A DNA stretch of 64,000 nt, from positions 7,812,001 to 7,876,000 of the forward strand of contig CM053813.1 of the NCBI GenBank assembly GCA_028671895.1, in the 5' to 3' direction. Numbering within the stretch: the stretch's first letter is position 1; every line of letters begins with the position of its first letter. Positions 10,801-23,245 of this stretch are shown one piece after another. This DNA comes from Oenanthe sinensis. Lineage: Eukaryota > Streptophyta > Magnoliopsida > Apiales > Apiaceae. Position numbers and translations under genes: made by a program. The notes beneath the pieces were generated by a model. It saw only the letters and a program-made list of their open reading frames with translations. It was not told the DNA's origin and made no database searches.

Positions 10801-12989
10801 CTATCTTCTTCTTCTTCCCCTTGATTCATTCATCTTATCTTCATTCTCCTTCATCTTTCTGTATAGGGATCCCTTCAAAATTTTATCATCCTCAACCTTG
10901 TAGTCTAGTTGACTTACAAGATAATTTAATTCCAGATTGGTCAGTTTGTCCAACTCTTGACAGATATCAATACACTTTTCCCTGCCTTCCCTATCCTTGT
11001 AAATCATCATGTAGAATGGTTCATGAAGTACCTTCCTTCAGGGTTCCAAATCCTGATTCTATCATCCCTTTCTTCTTGAAGTGGTGCCTCCCATATCTTT
11101 TTCATCTTTTCCAGTATGGCTTTACCTCGCTCTTAAGTTAAATAATACTTTCTATTGAACTTGGTGTAAATCTTCCTTAAGGTGGCATAGCCTTGTTCCA
11201 TGACTTGATTAAATGTGAAAATTGAATGTGACCCATCTTCATAGTCAATGTGAATTAGATCTACATACATCTTCTTTTGTCCTTTTATTGCAGTCATTCC
11301 CTCAAATTTGATTGAAACAAAATTTTCAGGTTTGGATTTGAACACTTCTATTTCCTTAGATTGACCACTCCCATACACTTGACTCTAAAACTTTATCTCC
11401 TTTGGATTCTCCTCCTTAGCCACCTCTTCATCAAACACAAGTTCCCTTTTAACTCTAGAAGTTTTAGGGTTTTTTGCAGGCTTCTTTGCTCTTTGTTTCA
11501 TTCTTGGCCTCTTCTCGCCTTCTTTTCTCCTGACTTCTCTAATTAATCTATCATCCTCATCAAATTCTCTTTGCAGTTGGATGGCTAGTTCTTCTTGTGC
11601 TTTTTCTTGTTGCTACATTTCTCTTCTACCAAAAACTATTGCCTAGCTCAATAGTTTCTCACCTCCACTCATGATAAATTTCTTCTTTCCTTCTTCAGTT
11701 AAAATGCCTTTTCCTTTTCTATCACCAGGTTTTGAGCTACCTTCTTCCATCCTTATATCTCCTTTCTTCACATCTTCAAAAATTTCTAGCATTAAGGCAA
11801 TTAGTTTTTGTACATCAATTTCCTTGTTTTTGTTGACAATATAATCAAATTGCCTTACAATCTGTTGAGCCAATGCCTTCTTTGGATATCTCTTGTGAAT
11901 GACATTGTCTGTGTTCTTGATCACAACTTTAATTTCTACAATTTCAATTTCTCTCCTCCTTAACTCTCATCATTCTCCCCCTTTTTGTTATCAACAACAG
12001 GCTCTTATTCCAAGGATTGAAATATAAGAGGGGTTTCCAAGAGTCTTCTCAAAAGTTTGATTTGAGTGACTTGATTATTCAAAATGTGCTCCATGTTAAC
12101 TTCCATGGTAGTCACTCTTTTCTCCAATTCCATAACTTTGTCCTTGGCTATAGACTCAGTGTCAAGTCTTTGCTTAATTTTTATCATCATGGTGAGACTA
12201 AGCCTAGAGTCAATAGTGGTGTCAAAGTGTGTCCTTGCACTGCCAATTTCTTCCATAATCTTCTTGAGTTCATACTTGGAACCTGTGACATGCATCTTTT
12301 GGATTTTTAAATTATCTCTATAGAAGTTAATAATTCTTCTATGTACATGATCCTCTACATTTGTTTCAGCCATAGACCTCTTGTAGTGTGAAACTATAGA
12401 TCTTTCAATGTCAGCCAAACTAGTTTCATCACTAGCCATTGCAGGCTCCAATAAATCATCATCAGAATCATCTTCAAAATCTTCAGGATTCATACGAGAC
12501 ACATCATCAGGCTGTCTTGCCAAATTCTCCTTGTCAATCCTGAATTGCTCTTCTGTTTGCACCAACCCTAAAATCTTCTCAACCTCTAGATTTATGGTTG
12601 CTGTCAATTCTTGGTAGTGTGGATCCCCATGTTGAAATGTTACAGCATCAAGATTAAATTCAACTTCATCATTCACCTCTATGTGGGCATCTGCAACTCC
12701 TGCAGGAACTCCATATTTTCCATCACTTCCATCTCCCCCTAACTCCAATCCCAACTCCTGGGTGATTTCAACATCAAATTACTCAGTTTTAGAAGTTGAT
12801 GCTTCATGGGATGAAAAACTCGGTTTCTCCCTATTTTTTCTCTCTCACTCTCTTCTCTCTATTTTTGCATCAGGATCTCATCCTGTATTCTCACCTCTCC
12901 CTCACAATGCTCTCCTTTTACATCACCTACTAAGGTAGAACTCTCTTTACTCACACAATCTCCTTTTGCCTCCTCAGAAGAAATTGAGT
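10801..12989 (-). pseudogene. Relic Z post-pol ORF (Sirevirus-type additional ORF), decayed
   Basis: Four minus-strand frame pieces can be read: 12754-12005 (249 codons), 11924-11643, 11378-11133 and 11010-10801, linked by further readable sequence containing scattered stops and frame changes. Protein features seen are an acidic stretch (EDFEDDSDDD), a helical, probably coiled-coil region near the end of the 249-codon piece, Lys/Arg-rich linkers (near 11520-11430), and a block with GYATLRKIYTKFNRKYYL (11133-11378) that looks like a folded domain. I recognise the type, an extra ORF between pol and the 3' LTR of plant copia elements, but know no biochemical function. The N-terminal end is cut at 12989. 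Confidence 0.68.
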
Positions 12990-13362
12990 TCCTCTCTCTA
13001 CATAATCTCTTTATGGGCTGATTTAATAAGTGAGAAATATTTTTACTAAAACCCTAGCCGTTTTGAGAAAAGAGAAAGATCAGAGAGAAGCAGTTTTCGG
13101 GTGCTAGTACACATCAATCCTTCATGAAAAGTGTTCGTGTGGATACCGTAGAGCGTAGATCGCGAGAACGGGATACGTGGTGATTAAACAAGCTTTAGAC
13201 CTCCATTAATCTTCCATTAATGAACTTTTAAAGCTTCTAAGGGTATTTATTCTTTATCTCTGAATTAAATCTTTTGTTTTCGCATGGATCCTACGGAGGG
13301 TTTCGCTATTTTGATTTATTTTTCACGTTTATTCCGCTGCGTTGGTGCCTCGAAACCCTTCA
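12990..13362 (+). repeat. Element B 5' LTR, truncated to last 373 bp
   Basis: Begins mid-LTR at a point corresponding to about 7649 of A's LTR, with no TG start and no target duplication, directly against relic Z. It ends CCCTTCA one base before B's primer site. The truncation points to a deletion or illegitimate recombination at 12989/12990. The telo-box of this family is at about 13047. Confidence 0.88.
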
Positions 13363-15522
13363 ATGGCATCAGAGCTACTTGCGAAATGTTTTAATTCAGT
13401 TATGTGCTTAATAGTTTTCGATATGTAAGCATGTATGTGATCTATCATGATTTTGTATTGATACAATATGTATATGTTTTTATATATTATGAATATATGA
13501 TATTCCTATGATGTATAATCATGTGATGATTGTGTGTATTGAAGTATGTATATGATACATGTTTGTTCTTATTATGAGAATCGTATTCGATACGAATTCT
13601 GAAACGGCTGCCGAAGATTTTCTGAAATATGTGTCCGTTGTCTAATTTTCGCAAACAATATGTATTTTCTGACTGGAATCGGGTCACTGAGAAATACTGC
13701 CTTTGTCAGCTCTGTGTCTGTAAGCCATTAGATGTCCTTACAGGCTCCAAAACGGTGATTTATTATTTTCTAAAAATTATTTGATTTTCTAAAATTTTGA
13801 GTATATGTATGTATATATTATGAATATATGATATTCATGTGATGTATAATCATGTGATGATTGTATGTATCACTGTGTATGTATATATGATATATTTTTA
13901 TTCTTGTTATAGGGATTGTATATGATATGATTTCTGAAACACCGTTAGATTTGGTGAAATCTGATTGCCGTATCCGATTTTCGCAAATGATATGTGTTTT
14001 CTGACTGGAATCAGGCCAATAAACAAAACTGATAGTTTTGTTATCATCGACAGCTCTGTAAGCGTTTGACGTCATTAAGGGCCTCGAAACAGCAATTTAT
14101 TGTCTTCAGAAATCTATTTTTAATTTTCTGAAATTTAAAATTTTCGAAATTTGTTATATATGATTATATGATATGTTTATATAATATGTGATATATTATA
14201 TGTGTTATGTGATAGCATGGTGGATGGTTATGGCCTAAAGACCCATAGTATAGTGGTTTTGATTTATGATTTTGGTTTCTAAATACGACTTGCATATCGT
14301 TTATTCATTCTAATTTAATTATCTCGAATGTAACTCGAGTTCTTCTTGTAATTTCATTAGAATAGTTTTATTTTTATTATTCAATGTAATTATCAATGAA
14401 GACTTGCAAGCAAGGAGGGGATCCAAAAGGGGATGATGGAGCAATGAAGAAAGAAGACATGTAATAGATAGTATTTTTAAAACCACCACAGACTGACCTT
14501 GATATTTCCATTAGCTTGGAAAGATCACATAGGATGGGGCCATAACCAAACACGTTTAATTTATGCACATTACATATATTTATATGATTGCATGTATTGG
14601 TACGTATGCGTAGATATAATCGAGATGCATGATTAATATTGATTAATCATGTATGTATTAGATACGACACCCATGTCATGTTTGCTTAAGAAAGATAAAA
14701 TCTGTAACGATTTAAGATTTTAAAATTGAACAAACGATCATGAGATTCTTGTGTTTATGAAACACGGTATTAAATATGAATTTTCTTTTTCTGATATGGC
14801 GAGATTTTGTCAAAAGCGGATTATTAGTTTAATTCGTAAGGAAGTTGGGTTTTAAGTGAGACCGCTTGTGACTTCTCCGACGACCTGGAAATCAATTCAT
14901 TGACGAATATTGAAATGAATTATTTGATCAAGGAAAAATTGAGAATCTCTTTATGATGGGATCATGATCGTTCATATAAACAATAAAAATCGTTAAATAC
15001 ATATTAAGTTAATCGGATGCCTTCCAATGTTTAATACTCGTCAAGATCTAGATTGAGAAGGAGTGAGTTTGCCAAAGTAAGGTGCTTTTATCAATCATGG
15101 GAAGACGTGATAAGTAAGTGTACTTAGTTTGTTGAAACATTGGGTCTAACTTAACTATACCATCACAATAGGATTGTGGGTTTAGAGGCATAGAGTTTGG
15201 TGAGATTTATTGGATAAATGTGTACAAAGAGTTGTTCCACCAAACTTTCCAAGAGTTATATTTGATATAATCGACAAATGTTGTCTACCTAAATAGTCAT
15301 GTTTTGAGTGTATTAGCCAACTCTATCTTAAAACATGGATGAAATATGGATCTTAGCTCACTAGAAAGATTTAAAGAAATGTTTTCTGAATTAATAGTTA
15401 GGGCTATTAGTTTGATAAAAATAGTGGGAGGTATATGGTGATATTCCATAATCACTTAAACATAATTAATATTAAATTTGAAATCTAGTTTATTTTATAC
15501 ACTTTAATATTATAGATATCAA
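13363..15522 (+). other. Element B untranslated leader
   Basis: About 2.16 kb without a supported gene. Shares the A-type ~332 bp duplication and the CTCGA...TCGAG hairpin (14323-14339). From about 14770 to 15350 it differs strongly from the A, C and D leaders, although it resembles B2. Confidence 0.75.
13364..13375 (+). other. Element B primer binding site
   Basis: TGGCATCAGAGC, the same variant as in A, one base after the LTR end. Confidence 0.9.
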
Positions 15523-18344
15523 ATGATAAACACAAACAACTTCTCTATGCGATCAGTTCTTGGGAAGGACAAGTTGACGGGAATATATTTCCTTGACTGA
15601 CATAGGAGCTTGAGGATCGTCCTCGGACACCATGATGATAGTCAAATCTCTTCCCCATCTCTTAAAGTTGAGAATGTAATATGTGCAAATCATAGTGCTT
15701 ATTGGAAGCAAATTGATGTTGCGACTGATGTTTCATGTCTCATGCTCGCAAATATGTATTCTGAGCTTAAGAAGCAACACGAGCATATAGATGCTTATGA
15801 GACGATTGAGCACAAGATATATTTGAAAATAAAAGGGCACTATACACTTACAAGTAAGGAGAGTGAGACCCGGTTACACCATATGTTCTAAAGATTATAG
15901 GGTATAATGAGTACCTTTGATATTTTGGGTTTCCAGATTGGTCTGGAGACTTAGTTAGATTTGATCTTACAATCTTTGGAAAAATATTATTCCTAGTTTT
16001 TTATGAATAATAAAATGAATAAGATTGGTAAAACACCCATTGAGTTGCTAAGTATGTTAAGAACTGCTGAAAGCAATATGATAAATGCATGAACTACTAC
16101 TATATTGATGGTAAACATAGGGAATGCAAAAGGGAAAGGAAAATGGAAAGGCAATGAGAAGATTTGATCTAGTTACGTTGTCAAACCAAAGTCCAATCCC
16201 TAAAGCAGACTCTAAAGTCTGAATGAGGTGTTAATAAGAAGACGATTATCGCTTCTGTGGAAAATTGGTTGACTGGAAATTAAACTGTCATGCTTATTTG
16301 GAAGATCTGAAAAAGATGATCAATAAGGGTCAAGCTTCAGGTATCGGGTTGGAATTAAAGTAAAAGTAGTTGCTCTGGTTAGCGGAACTCGTTACTTAAC
16401 TTTTAGCCTATGGGGAAAATTTAGAACTTGATAATTGTTATAACGTGCTTGCAATTGGCAGAGACATTATTTCAGTTTCTTGTTTGGACAAGAAAGGCTT
16501 TTTCATTTTAATTAAATAACAATAGTTGTTTATTCTATTTTGATGATGAGGCTTATAATGTTTCACAACTAATTAACAATTTATATGTTCTAAAGGGACT
16601 CAAATCAAATATTACCTTTGACATTGTTGTTGAGGCCATATTAATGAGAAACACATTTCTAGAATACATAAGGATGCATTCGTGGATAAGTTTGATTATG
16701 AATTATGCAAAAGGATGTGAATCTTAGTTTATTTGGCAAAATGACTAAAGCTCCTTTTACCGGACATGGTGAAGGGGTCATTGAACGGGTATGACTTATA
16801 CATAGTGATGTATGTGGTCATATGTGTATGATGACTAAAGGTAGATTTTATTAACTTCATAAAATTTACTAATTATTTTAGTAGATACGGATATATGTAT
16901 CTTTTGAAGAACTAATCCGAATCATTTGAAAAGTTCAAAGACTATAAAGATGAAGTAGAAAACATCAAAGAAAAGTTTTTTTGATAGGAGGGATCACACC
17001 TTGTTGGACATGGTGCGATCAATGTTGAGTCAAGGAATCTTCCAATTAGTTTCTGGGGTTGCACCCTGGAAACGGCTCCACATACACTTAACCGTGTTCC
17101 TACTAAAACGGTTCAAAAGACTCCTTATGAGATATGGACTGAGAAACGTCACATCATGTCATTTATGAAAATTTAGGGATGTGAAGCGTTTGTGAAACGT
17201 CTAATCTCTGACAAGCTAGGACCAAAATCAGACAAATATAATTTTGTGGGATACCTAACTGAAACAAGGGGTTATTCTTTCTATAATCCTTCCGAGAACA
17301 AAGTGTTTGTTTCTTGAACTGCTATGTTCCTTGAGAGAGTTGCTCTCTAAGAAAGACAGTGGAAGGATAATAGATCTCGACGAAGTTTGGGACCCACATG
17401 ATAACATTGAACCAATGGAGGAACCTAAGCAGAATTTACAAGTAGTTTAGTGGGAGCTGTGTGGCATTCCTAGTATTATATGTTGATGATATATTACTAA
17501 TAGGGAATGACATTCCTTCTCTATAGACTGTGAAAACTTGGTTTAGAAATAATTTTTCAATGAAAGACTTAGGCGATGCGACCTATATATTAGGGATCAG
17601 GATCTATAAAGATAGATCAAGGAGATTGATCAGTCTAAGTTGGAGTACATACATTGATAAAGTTTTACATCGATTTCGAATGCAAAGAGGCTAAAATGGA
17701 TATGTCCCAATGTCTCATGGGATAGTGATCTCAAAATAAAATTTTTCCTAAATCATTGGATGATAATGACCGAATGAGTAAAGTTCTATATGCGTCAGCA
17801 ATTGGTCTTATAAAATATGCAATGATATGTACTCATCCTGATGTCTCGTATGCTTTAAGCATGACGACTAGATACCGGTCTAATGCAGGTGAAGGTCACT
17901 GGACGGCAGTGAAGAATATTCTTAAGTACTTGAAGAGGACTAAAGATTCATTCTTGTTATATGGAGGAGATGTGAAGCTAGTTATAAGAGGTTTCAGTGA
18001 TGCTGGTTTTTAGACAGACAACGATGATTTAATGTTTCTATCTGGCTTTGTGTTTTATCTATTTTTATTGAGATGTTGTATGCTGGAATGGTTCACGGCA
18101 GAGACAGTTGTTGATTCTATAATAGAGCCTGAGTATATTGATGCTTGCGAAGCAGCCAAGGAGGCTGTTTGGGCATGTACTTAGGAGATATCACATAATT
18201 AATGAGATTAATGATCAAGGAGATATACATATATGTAAAGTGCATACTAATAAAAATATTGCAGACCCACTGACTAAGGCTTTGTCGCAACAGAAGCACG
18301 AAAGTCACACTAGTTCCATGAGTATTGGATACTTGGGTAATTAG
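15523..18344 (+). pseudogene. Element B gag-pol pseudogene
   Basis: Homologous to D's polyprotein from ATG 15523. It shares with A the TGA in place of the FLDW Trp codon, the TAA after the HM residues near 15889, the integrase-core deletion (near 16980) and the RNase H deletion (near 18174). B has one further loss: about 690 bp covering the N-terminal half of RT, at about 17441, where the sequence jumps from the integrase C-terminal linker to the YVDD region (readable at ~17479). Only short stretches stay open, for example 15610-15891 and 17756-18013. It cannot give functional enzymes. Confidence 0.9.
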
Positions 18345-18353
18345 CTCTAGTGC

Positions 18354-18364
18354 AAGTGGGAGAT
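18354..18364 (+). other. Element B polypurine tract
   Basis: AAGTGGGAGAT directly before the TG of the middle LTR; identical to A, C and D. Confidence 0.88.
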
Positions 18365-19893
18365 TGTTAGTAATTGTGCTCTAGAGACAATATTTTTTTA
18401 TTTTAAGGAAAATATTTATTATTAAGGATTATGTTTTATTGATTATTATTTATTTATTATGTTTTATTTACTGCATAATAAATTGAAAGCATAATAAACG
18501 TCCTTGGAATTTTGATACATATTATATATCTTTAAGTAGGTGACTTAAAAATGAGATTATATGAATAGTATCTTATTCCTAAAATTCTCTAGTCGAGTAT
18601 TATTATTTAAGGACAATAATAATGCACAAAGACTAGTATGTTTCTTGACAGATGACCACATCTCATCAGTCATAGGTATGGTGATACTAAAGTCAAGAAC
18701 ATAAGTGCATGTCTCAATGCATGGCACTAGAATGACCCGCCGTGAGATTCTACATGTTAAATAGGTGTCATAAATAATTCTCACTGTAATGATCCTTAAA
18801 CCTGAAATCATTATATTTCTATACGAGAATTAATATAGTTTGATTACATTAAAAGTTACCTTTGACCGGGTGATGATAAAGTAGACACTGGGTATATTAT
18901 GAATCATATGAGAAATATGAATGATCTAGATGGAATTTAATCCTCCTAATTTTAGGAGTGATATTATTGGCCTCTTGTTTGAGTGAGACTATGAAATGCA
19001 CGACCGTGCTCAAATGTTGATTTGATTTAAATAGTCTACTCATCGATCAAGAAAATAAAGATTAAATTATGAAGAGGATGACACGAGACATGCCTTAAGT
19101 TTAATCTATAATATCAAGATTAAAGGGATTATATTTCATGGAACATTATTCACGAAAGGCTTAATCGAATCACCGATTTATTATTATTAATTAGGTAGCA
19201 ATGATGTATTACTAGATGTCGCTCATTTTTTACAATTTTAATTAGATATTAAATTGTTGCCAACGTAATAATAACCTACAGGGTCATACACAAAGAACGC
19301 TTGAAGGAGAAATAATTTAAATTGTGAATTTAAATTAAATAAGTAATTTATTTTATTTATGATATTAATTAAGTATGACTTAATTAATTATATAAATAAA
19401 ATAAATGAATTATTTAAACTAATTCCAAAATTAATAATTAATTAATTAAGTGAGACTTAATTAAATAATTTAGAATTTTAGATTAGTATTAATTATAATT
19501 TGATTATAATTAGAAAACGTATTCATCTCTCTATATAATCTCTTTATGGGCTGATTTAATAAGTGAGACATATTTTTACTAAAACCCTAGCCGTTTTGAG
19601 AAAAGAGGAAAATAGAGAGAGAGAGAGAGAAACAGTTTTCGGGTGCTAGTACACATCAATCCTTCATGAAAAGTGTTCGTGTGGATACCGTAGAGCGTAG
19701 ATCGCGAGAGCGGGATACGTGGTGATTAAACAAGCTTTGGACCTCCATTAATGAACTTTTAAAGCTTCTAAAGGTATTTATTCTTTATCTCTGAATTAAA
19801 TCTTTTGTTTTCGCATGGATCATGCGGAGGGTTTCGCTATTTTGATTTATTTTTCTAGTTTATTCCGCTGTGTTTGTGCCTCGAAACCCTTCA
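18365..19893 (+). repeat. Full LTR shared between B and B2 (1529 bp)
   Basis: Starts TGTTAGTAATTG after B's polypurine tract and ends CCCTTCA. It is followed by the primer site of B2, so it is the 3' LTR of B and the 5' LTR of B2 at once. It has a GA-rich microsatellite near 19615-19630 and a telo-box near 19580. Confidence 0.92.
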
Positions 19894-19894
19894 A

Positions 19895-19906
19895 TGGAAT
19901 CAGAGC
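19895..19906 (+). other. B2 primer binding site, mutated
   Basis: TGGAATCAGAGC: A in the place of T or C at the fourth base, compared with the iMet complement. Confidence 0.85.
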
Positions 19907-21646
19907 TACTTGCGAAATATTTTAATTCAGTAATGTGCTTAATAGTTTTCGATATGTAAGTATGTATGCGATCTATCATGATTTTGTATTGATACAATAT
20001 ATATATATATATATATGTTTTTATATATTATGAATATATGATATTCATATGATATATAATCATGTGATGATTGTGTGTATTGAAGTATGTATATGATACA
20101 TGTTTGTTCTTATTATGAGAATCGTATTCGATACGAATTCTGAAACGGCTACCGTAGATTTTTTGAAATCTATGTCCGTTGTCCAATTTTCGCAAATGAT
20201 ATGTGTTTTTTGACTAGAATCGGGTCACTGAGAAATACTGACTTTGTCAGCTCTATGTCTATAAGCCATTAGATGTCGCTACAGGCTCTAAAACGGTGAT
20301 TTATTATTTTCTGAAAATTATTTGATTTTCTAAAATTTTGAGTATATGTATGTATAAATTATGAATATATGATATTTATGTGATGTATAATCATGTGATG
20401 ATTATATGTATCACTGTGTATGTATATATGATATATTCTTATTCTTGTTATGGGGATTGTATATGATACGATTTCTGAAACACCGTTAGATTTGGTGAAA
20501 TCTGATTGCCGTATCCGATTTTCGCAAACGATATGTGTTTTCTGACTGGAATCGGGCCAATGAACAACACTGATAGCTTTTCTATCATCGACAGGTCTGT
20601 AAGGCGTTTGACGTCGTTAAGGACCTCGAAACAGCGATTTATTGTCTTCAGAAATCTGTTTTTTAATTTTCTGAAATTTTGAAATTTGTTATTTATGATT
20701 ATATGATATGTTTATATAATCTGAGATATATTATATGTGTTATGTGATAGCATGGTGGATGGTTATGGCCTAAAGACAAATAGTATAGTGATTTTGATTT
20801 ATGGTTTTGGCTTTTAAATACGACTTGCATATCGTTTATTCATTGTAATTTAATTATCTCGAATGTAACTCGAGTTCTTCTTGTAATTTCATTAGAATAG
20901 TTTTATTTTTATTATTCAATGTAATTATCAATGAAGACTTGCAAGCAAGGAGGGGATCCAAAAGGGGATGATGGAGCAATGAAGAAAGAAGACATGTAAT
21001 ATATAGTATTTTTAAAACCACCATAGACTGACCTTGATATTTCCATTAGCTTGGAAAGATCACATAGGATGGGGTCATAACCAAACACGTTTAATTTATG
21101 CACATTACATATATTTATATGATTGCATGTATTGGTACGTATGCGTAGATATAATCGAGATGCATGCTTAATATTGATTAATCATGTATATATTAGATAC
21201 GACACCCATGCCATGTTTGCTTAAGAAAGATAAAATCTATAACGATTTAAGATTTTAAAATTGAACAAACGATGATGAGATTCTTGTGTTTATGAGACAC
21301 GGTATTATATATGAATTTTCTTTTTCTGATATGGGTAGATTTTGTCAAAAGCGGATTATTAGTTTAATTCGTAAGGAAGTTGGGTTTTAAGTGAGACCCC
21401 TTGTGACTTCTCCGACGACCTGGAAATCAATCCATTGAAGAATATTGAAATGAATTATTTGATCAAGGAAAAATTGAGAATCTCTTTATGATGGGATCAT
21501 GATCGTTCATATAAATAATAAAAATCCCTAAATACATATTAAGTTAAACGGATGCCTTCCAATGTTTAATACTCGTCAAGATCTAGATTGAGAAGAAGTG
21601 GGTTTGTCAAAGCATGGTGCTTTTATCAATCATGGGAAGACGTGAT

Positions 21647-21651
21647 AAGTA
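21647..21651. repeat. Target-site duplication of C, left (AAGTA)
   Basis: AAGTA precedes the TG start of C's 5' LTR and recurs at 38149-38153, 16.5 kb away, exactly where B2 homology resumes. Confidence 0.93.
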
Positions 21652-23245
21652 TGTTAGTATTGGTGTCCTAGAGACAATACTTTTAATATTTTATTGAAAA
21701 TAATTAAGGATTATGTTTTATGTGATTATTTAATTATTATTTATTATGTCTTTATTTACTGCGTTATAAATTGAAAGGATAATAAATGTCCTTGGAATAT
21801 TAATACGTAATATATATCTTTAAGTATGTGACTTAAAAATGAGATTATATGAATAATATTTTATTCCTAAAATTCCCTAGTCAAGTATTATTATTTAAGG
21901 ACAATAATAATGCAATAAGACTAGTATGTTTGTTGACGGATGACCACATATCATTGGTCATAGGTATGGTGATACTAAAGTCAAGAACATAAGTGTATGT
22001 ATCAATACATGACACTGGAAAGACCCGCCGTGAGATTCTACATGTTAATAAGTGTCATAAGAAATCTCACTGTGATAATGATGTAATGATCCTCTGACTT
22101 GAAATCATTATATTTCTATACGAGAATTAATATACTTTGATTACACTCAAAGTTACCTTTAACCGGGTAATGATAAAGGTGTACATTGGGTATGCTATGA
22201 ATCGTATGAGGAATATGAATGATAGATATAGGATTTAACCCTCCAATTCTAGGAGTGATATTATTGGCCTCTTGATTGAGTGAGACTATGAAATGCATGG
22301 CCATGCTCAAATATTGATTTGTTTAAATAGTCTACTCATTGATCAAGGAAACCGAGATTAAACGTTGAAGAGGATGACACTATACATGCCTCGAGTTTGA
22401 TCTATAATATAAGGTTAAAGGGATTATATTACATGGAACATTATTCACGAAAGGTTTAATTGAATCAACAATTATTATTGTTACTTGGGTAGCAATGATG
22501 TATTACTAGATGCTGCTCATTGTTTATAATTTTATTATTAGATAATAAAATTATTGCCAACGTAATAATAACCTAAAGGGTCACACACAAAGAACGTCAA
22601 AACGGAGGTTTATTTAAATTACGAATTTAAATATATTATTGTTTATTCAAATTTAATTATTGAATTAATTAAGTGGGACTTGATTAATTATATTAGAATT
22701 CGGATTTAATAAGTATTATTATTATTCGAATTTAATTATTGAATTAATTAAGTGGGACTTGATTAATTATATTAGAATTCAGATTTAATAATAATAATAA
22801 CCCAAAGTCATAATGGGTTTTGGAAACCACATGGATTAGGGTTAGGCCCAAAATCTCTCTCTCCCCTATATATACATAATGATGTATAGTATTAGGGTTT
22901 AATCATCAAATTTCGTTTTTAGAGAAAAACCCTAGCTGCTCAACATCAAGGGAGACTAGAGAAAGAGAGAGAGAGAGAGGTAAACAATTCGGCTAGTACC
23001 GACTTCGGTGATCGTAGGACGATCGGGCGTTCGTGTGGACTTCTTTAGAGAGCAAATCTTTGCAACAAAGGACTGCTGTGATTCATCTTTCTGGACCTCC
23101 ATTAAACAGCATACGAAAGCTTTGTTAAGGTACATTCTTCTTCACCATAATCATCCAACGTTATACATGGATCCTGTGATTGGGTTTCGATTTTTTTATT
23201 ACTTTTACGTTAATTCTGCTGCGTTTTAATGCCCGAAATCCTTCA
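21652..23245 (+). repeat. Element C 5' LTR (1594 bp)
   Basis: Starts TGTTAGTATTGGTG and ends ATCCTTCA before the primer site. TATATATA at 22867-22874, telo-box near 22924, and a (GA)n run at about 22963-22979. Two ~75 bp imperfect tandem copies with ATTAAGTGGGACTTGATTAAT lie at about 22655-22790. Confidence 0.93.
22867..22932 (+). promoter_or_regulatory. Element C LTR core promoter (TATA, telo-box)
   Basis: TATATATA at 22867, with AAACCCTA about 55 bp downstream near 22925. A second copy of this promoter segment survives in the 3' LTR right part (about 37768-37834). Confidence 0.55.

Larger units (their letters stand above)
8020..12989 (-). mobile_element. Relic Z: Sirevirus-like copia element, minus strand, truncated
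   Basis: Reading the minus strand: decayed post-pol ORF (12989 down to 10801), polypurine tract (10631-10622), then LTR (10621 down to 8020, split by solo LTR S). The LTR start resembles G's: a TTTTAG start in place of TGTTAG, then GATTTGATGAT as in G's AATTTGATGAT. Three AGGGGGAG octamers occur on the minus strand (complement at 10624-10631, 11975-11982 and 12733-12740). The left side is cut by A and the right side ends at B's LTR fragment at 12990; no pol is present. Confidence 0.72.
19894..21651 (+). other. B2 leader, first part (interrupted by C)
   Basis: Parallel to 13363-15113 of B, with the same duplication and hairpin (20858-20874). It carries an (AT)n run at about 19999-20018. The sequence breaks at GATAAGTA, where C inserted, and continues at 38154. 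No gene. Confidence 0.82.

Noticed and set aside
12017..12938. Plus-strand frames across relic Z's ORF
   Set aside because: Mirror frames of the minus-strand post-pol ORF, with no protein features of their own.
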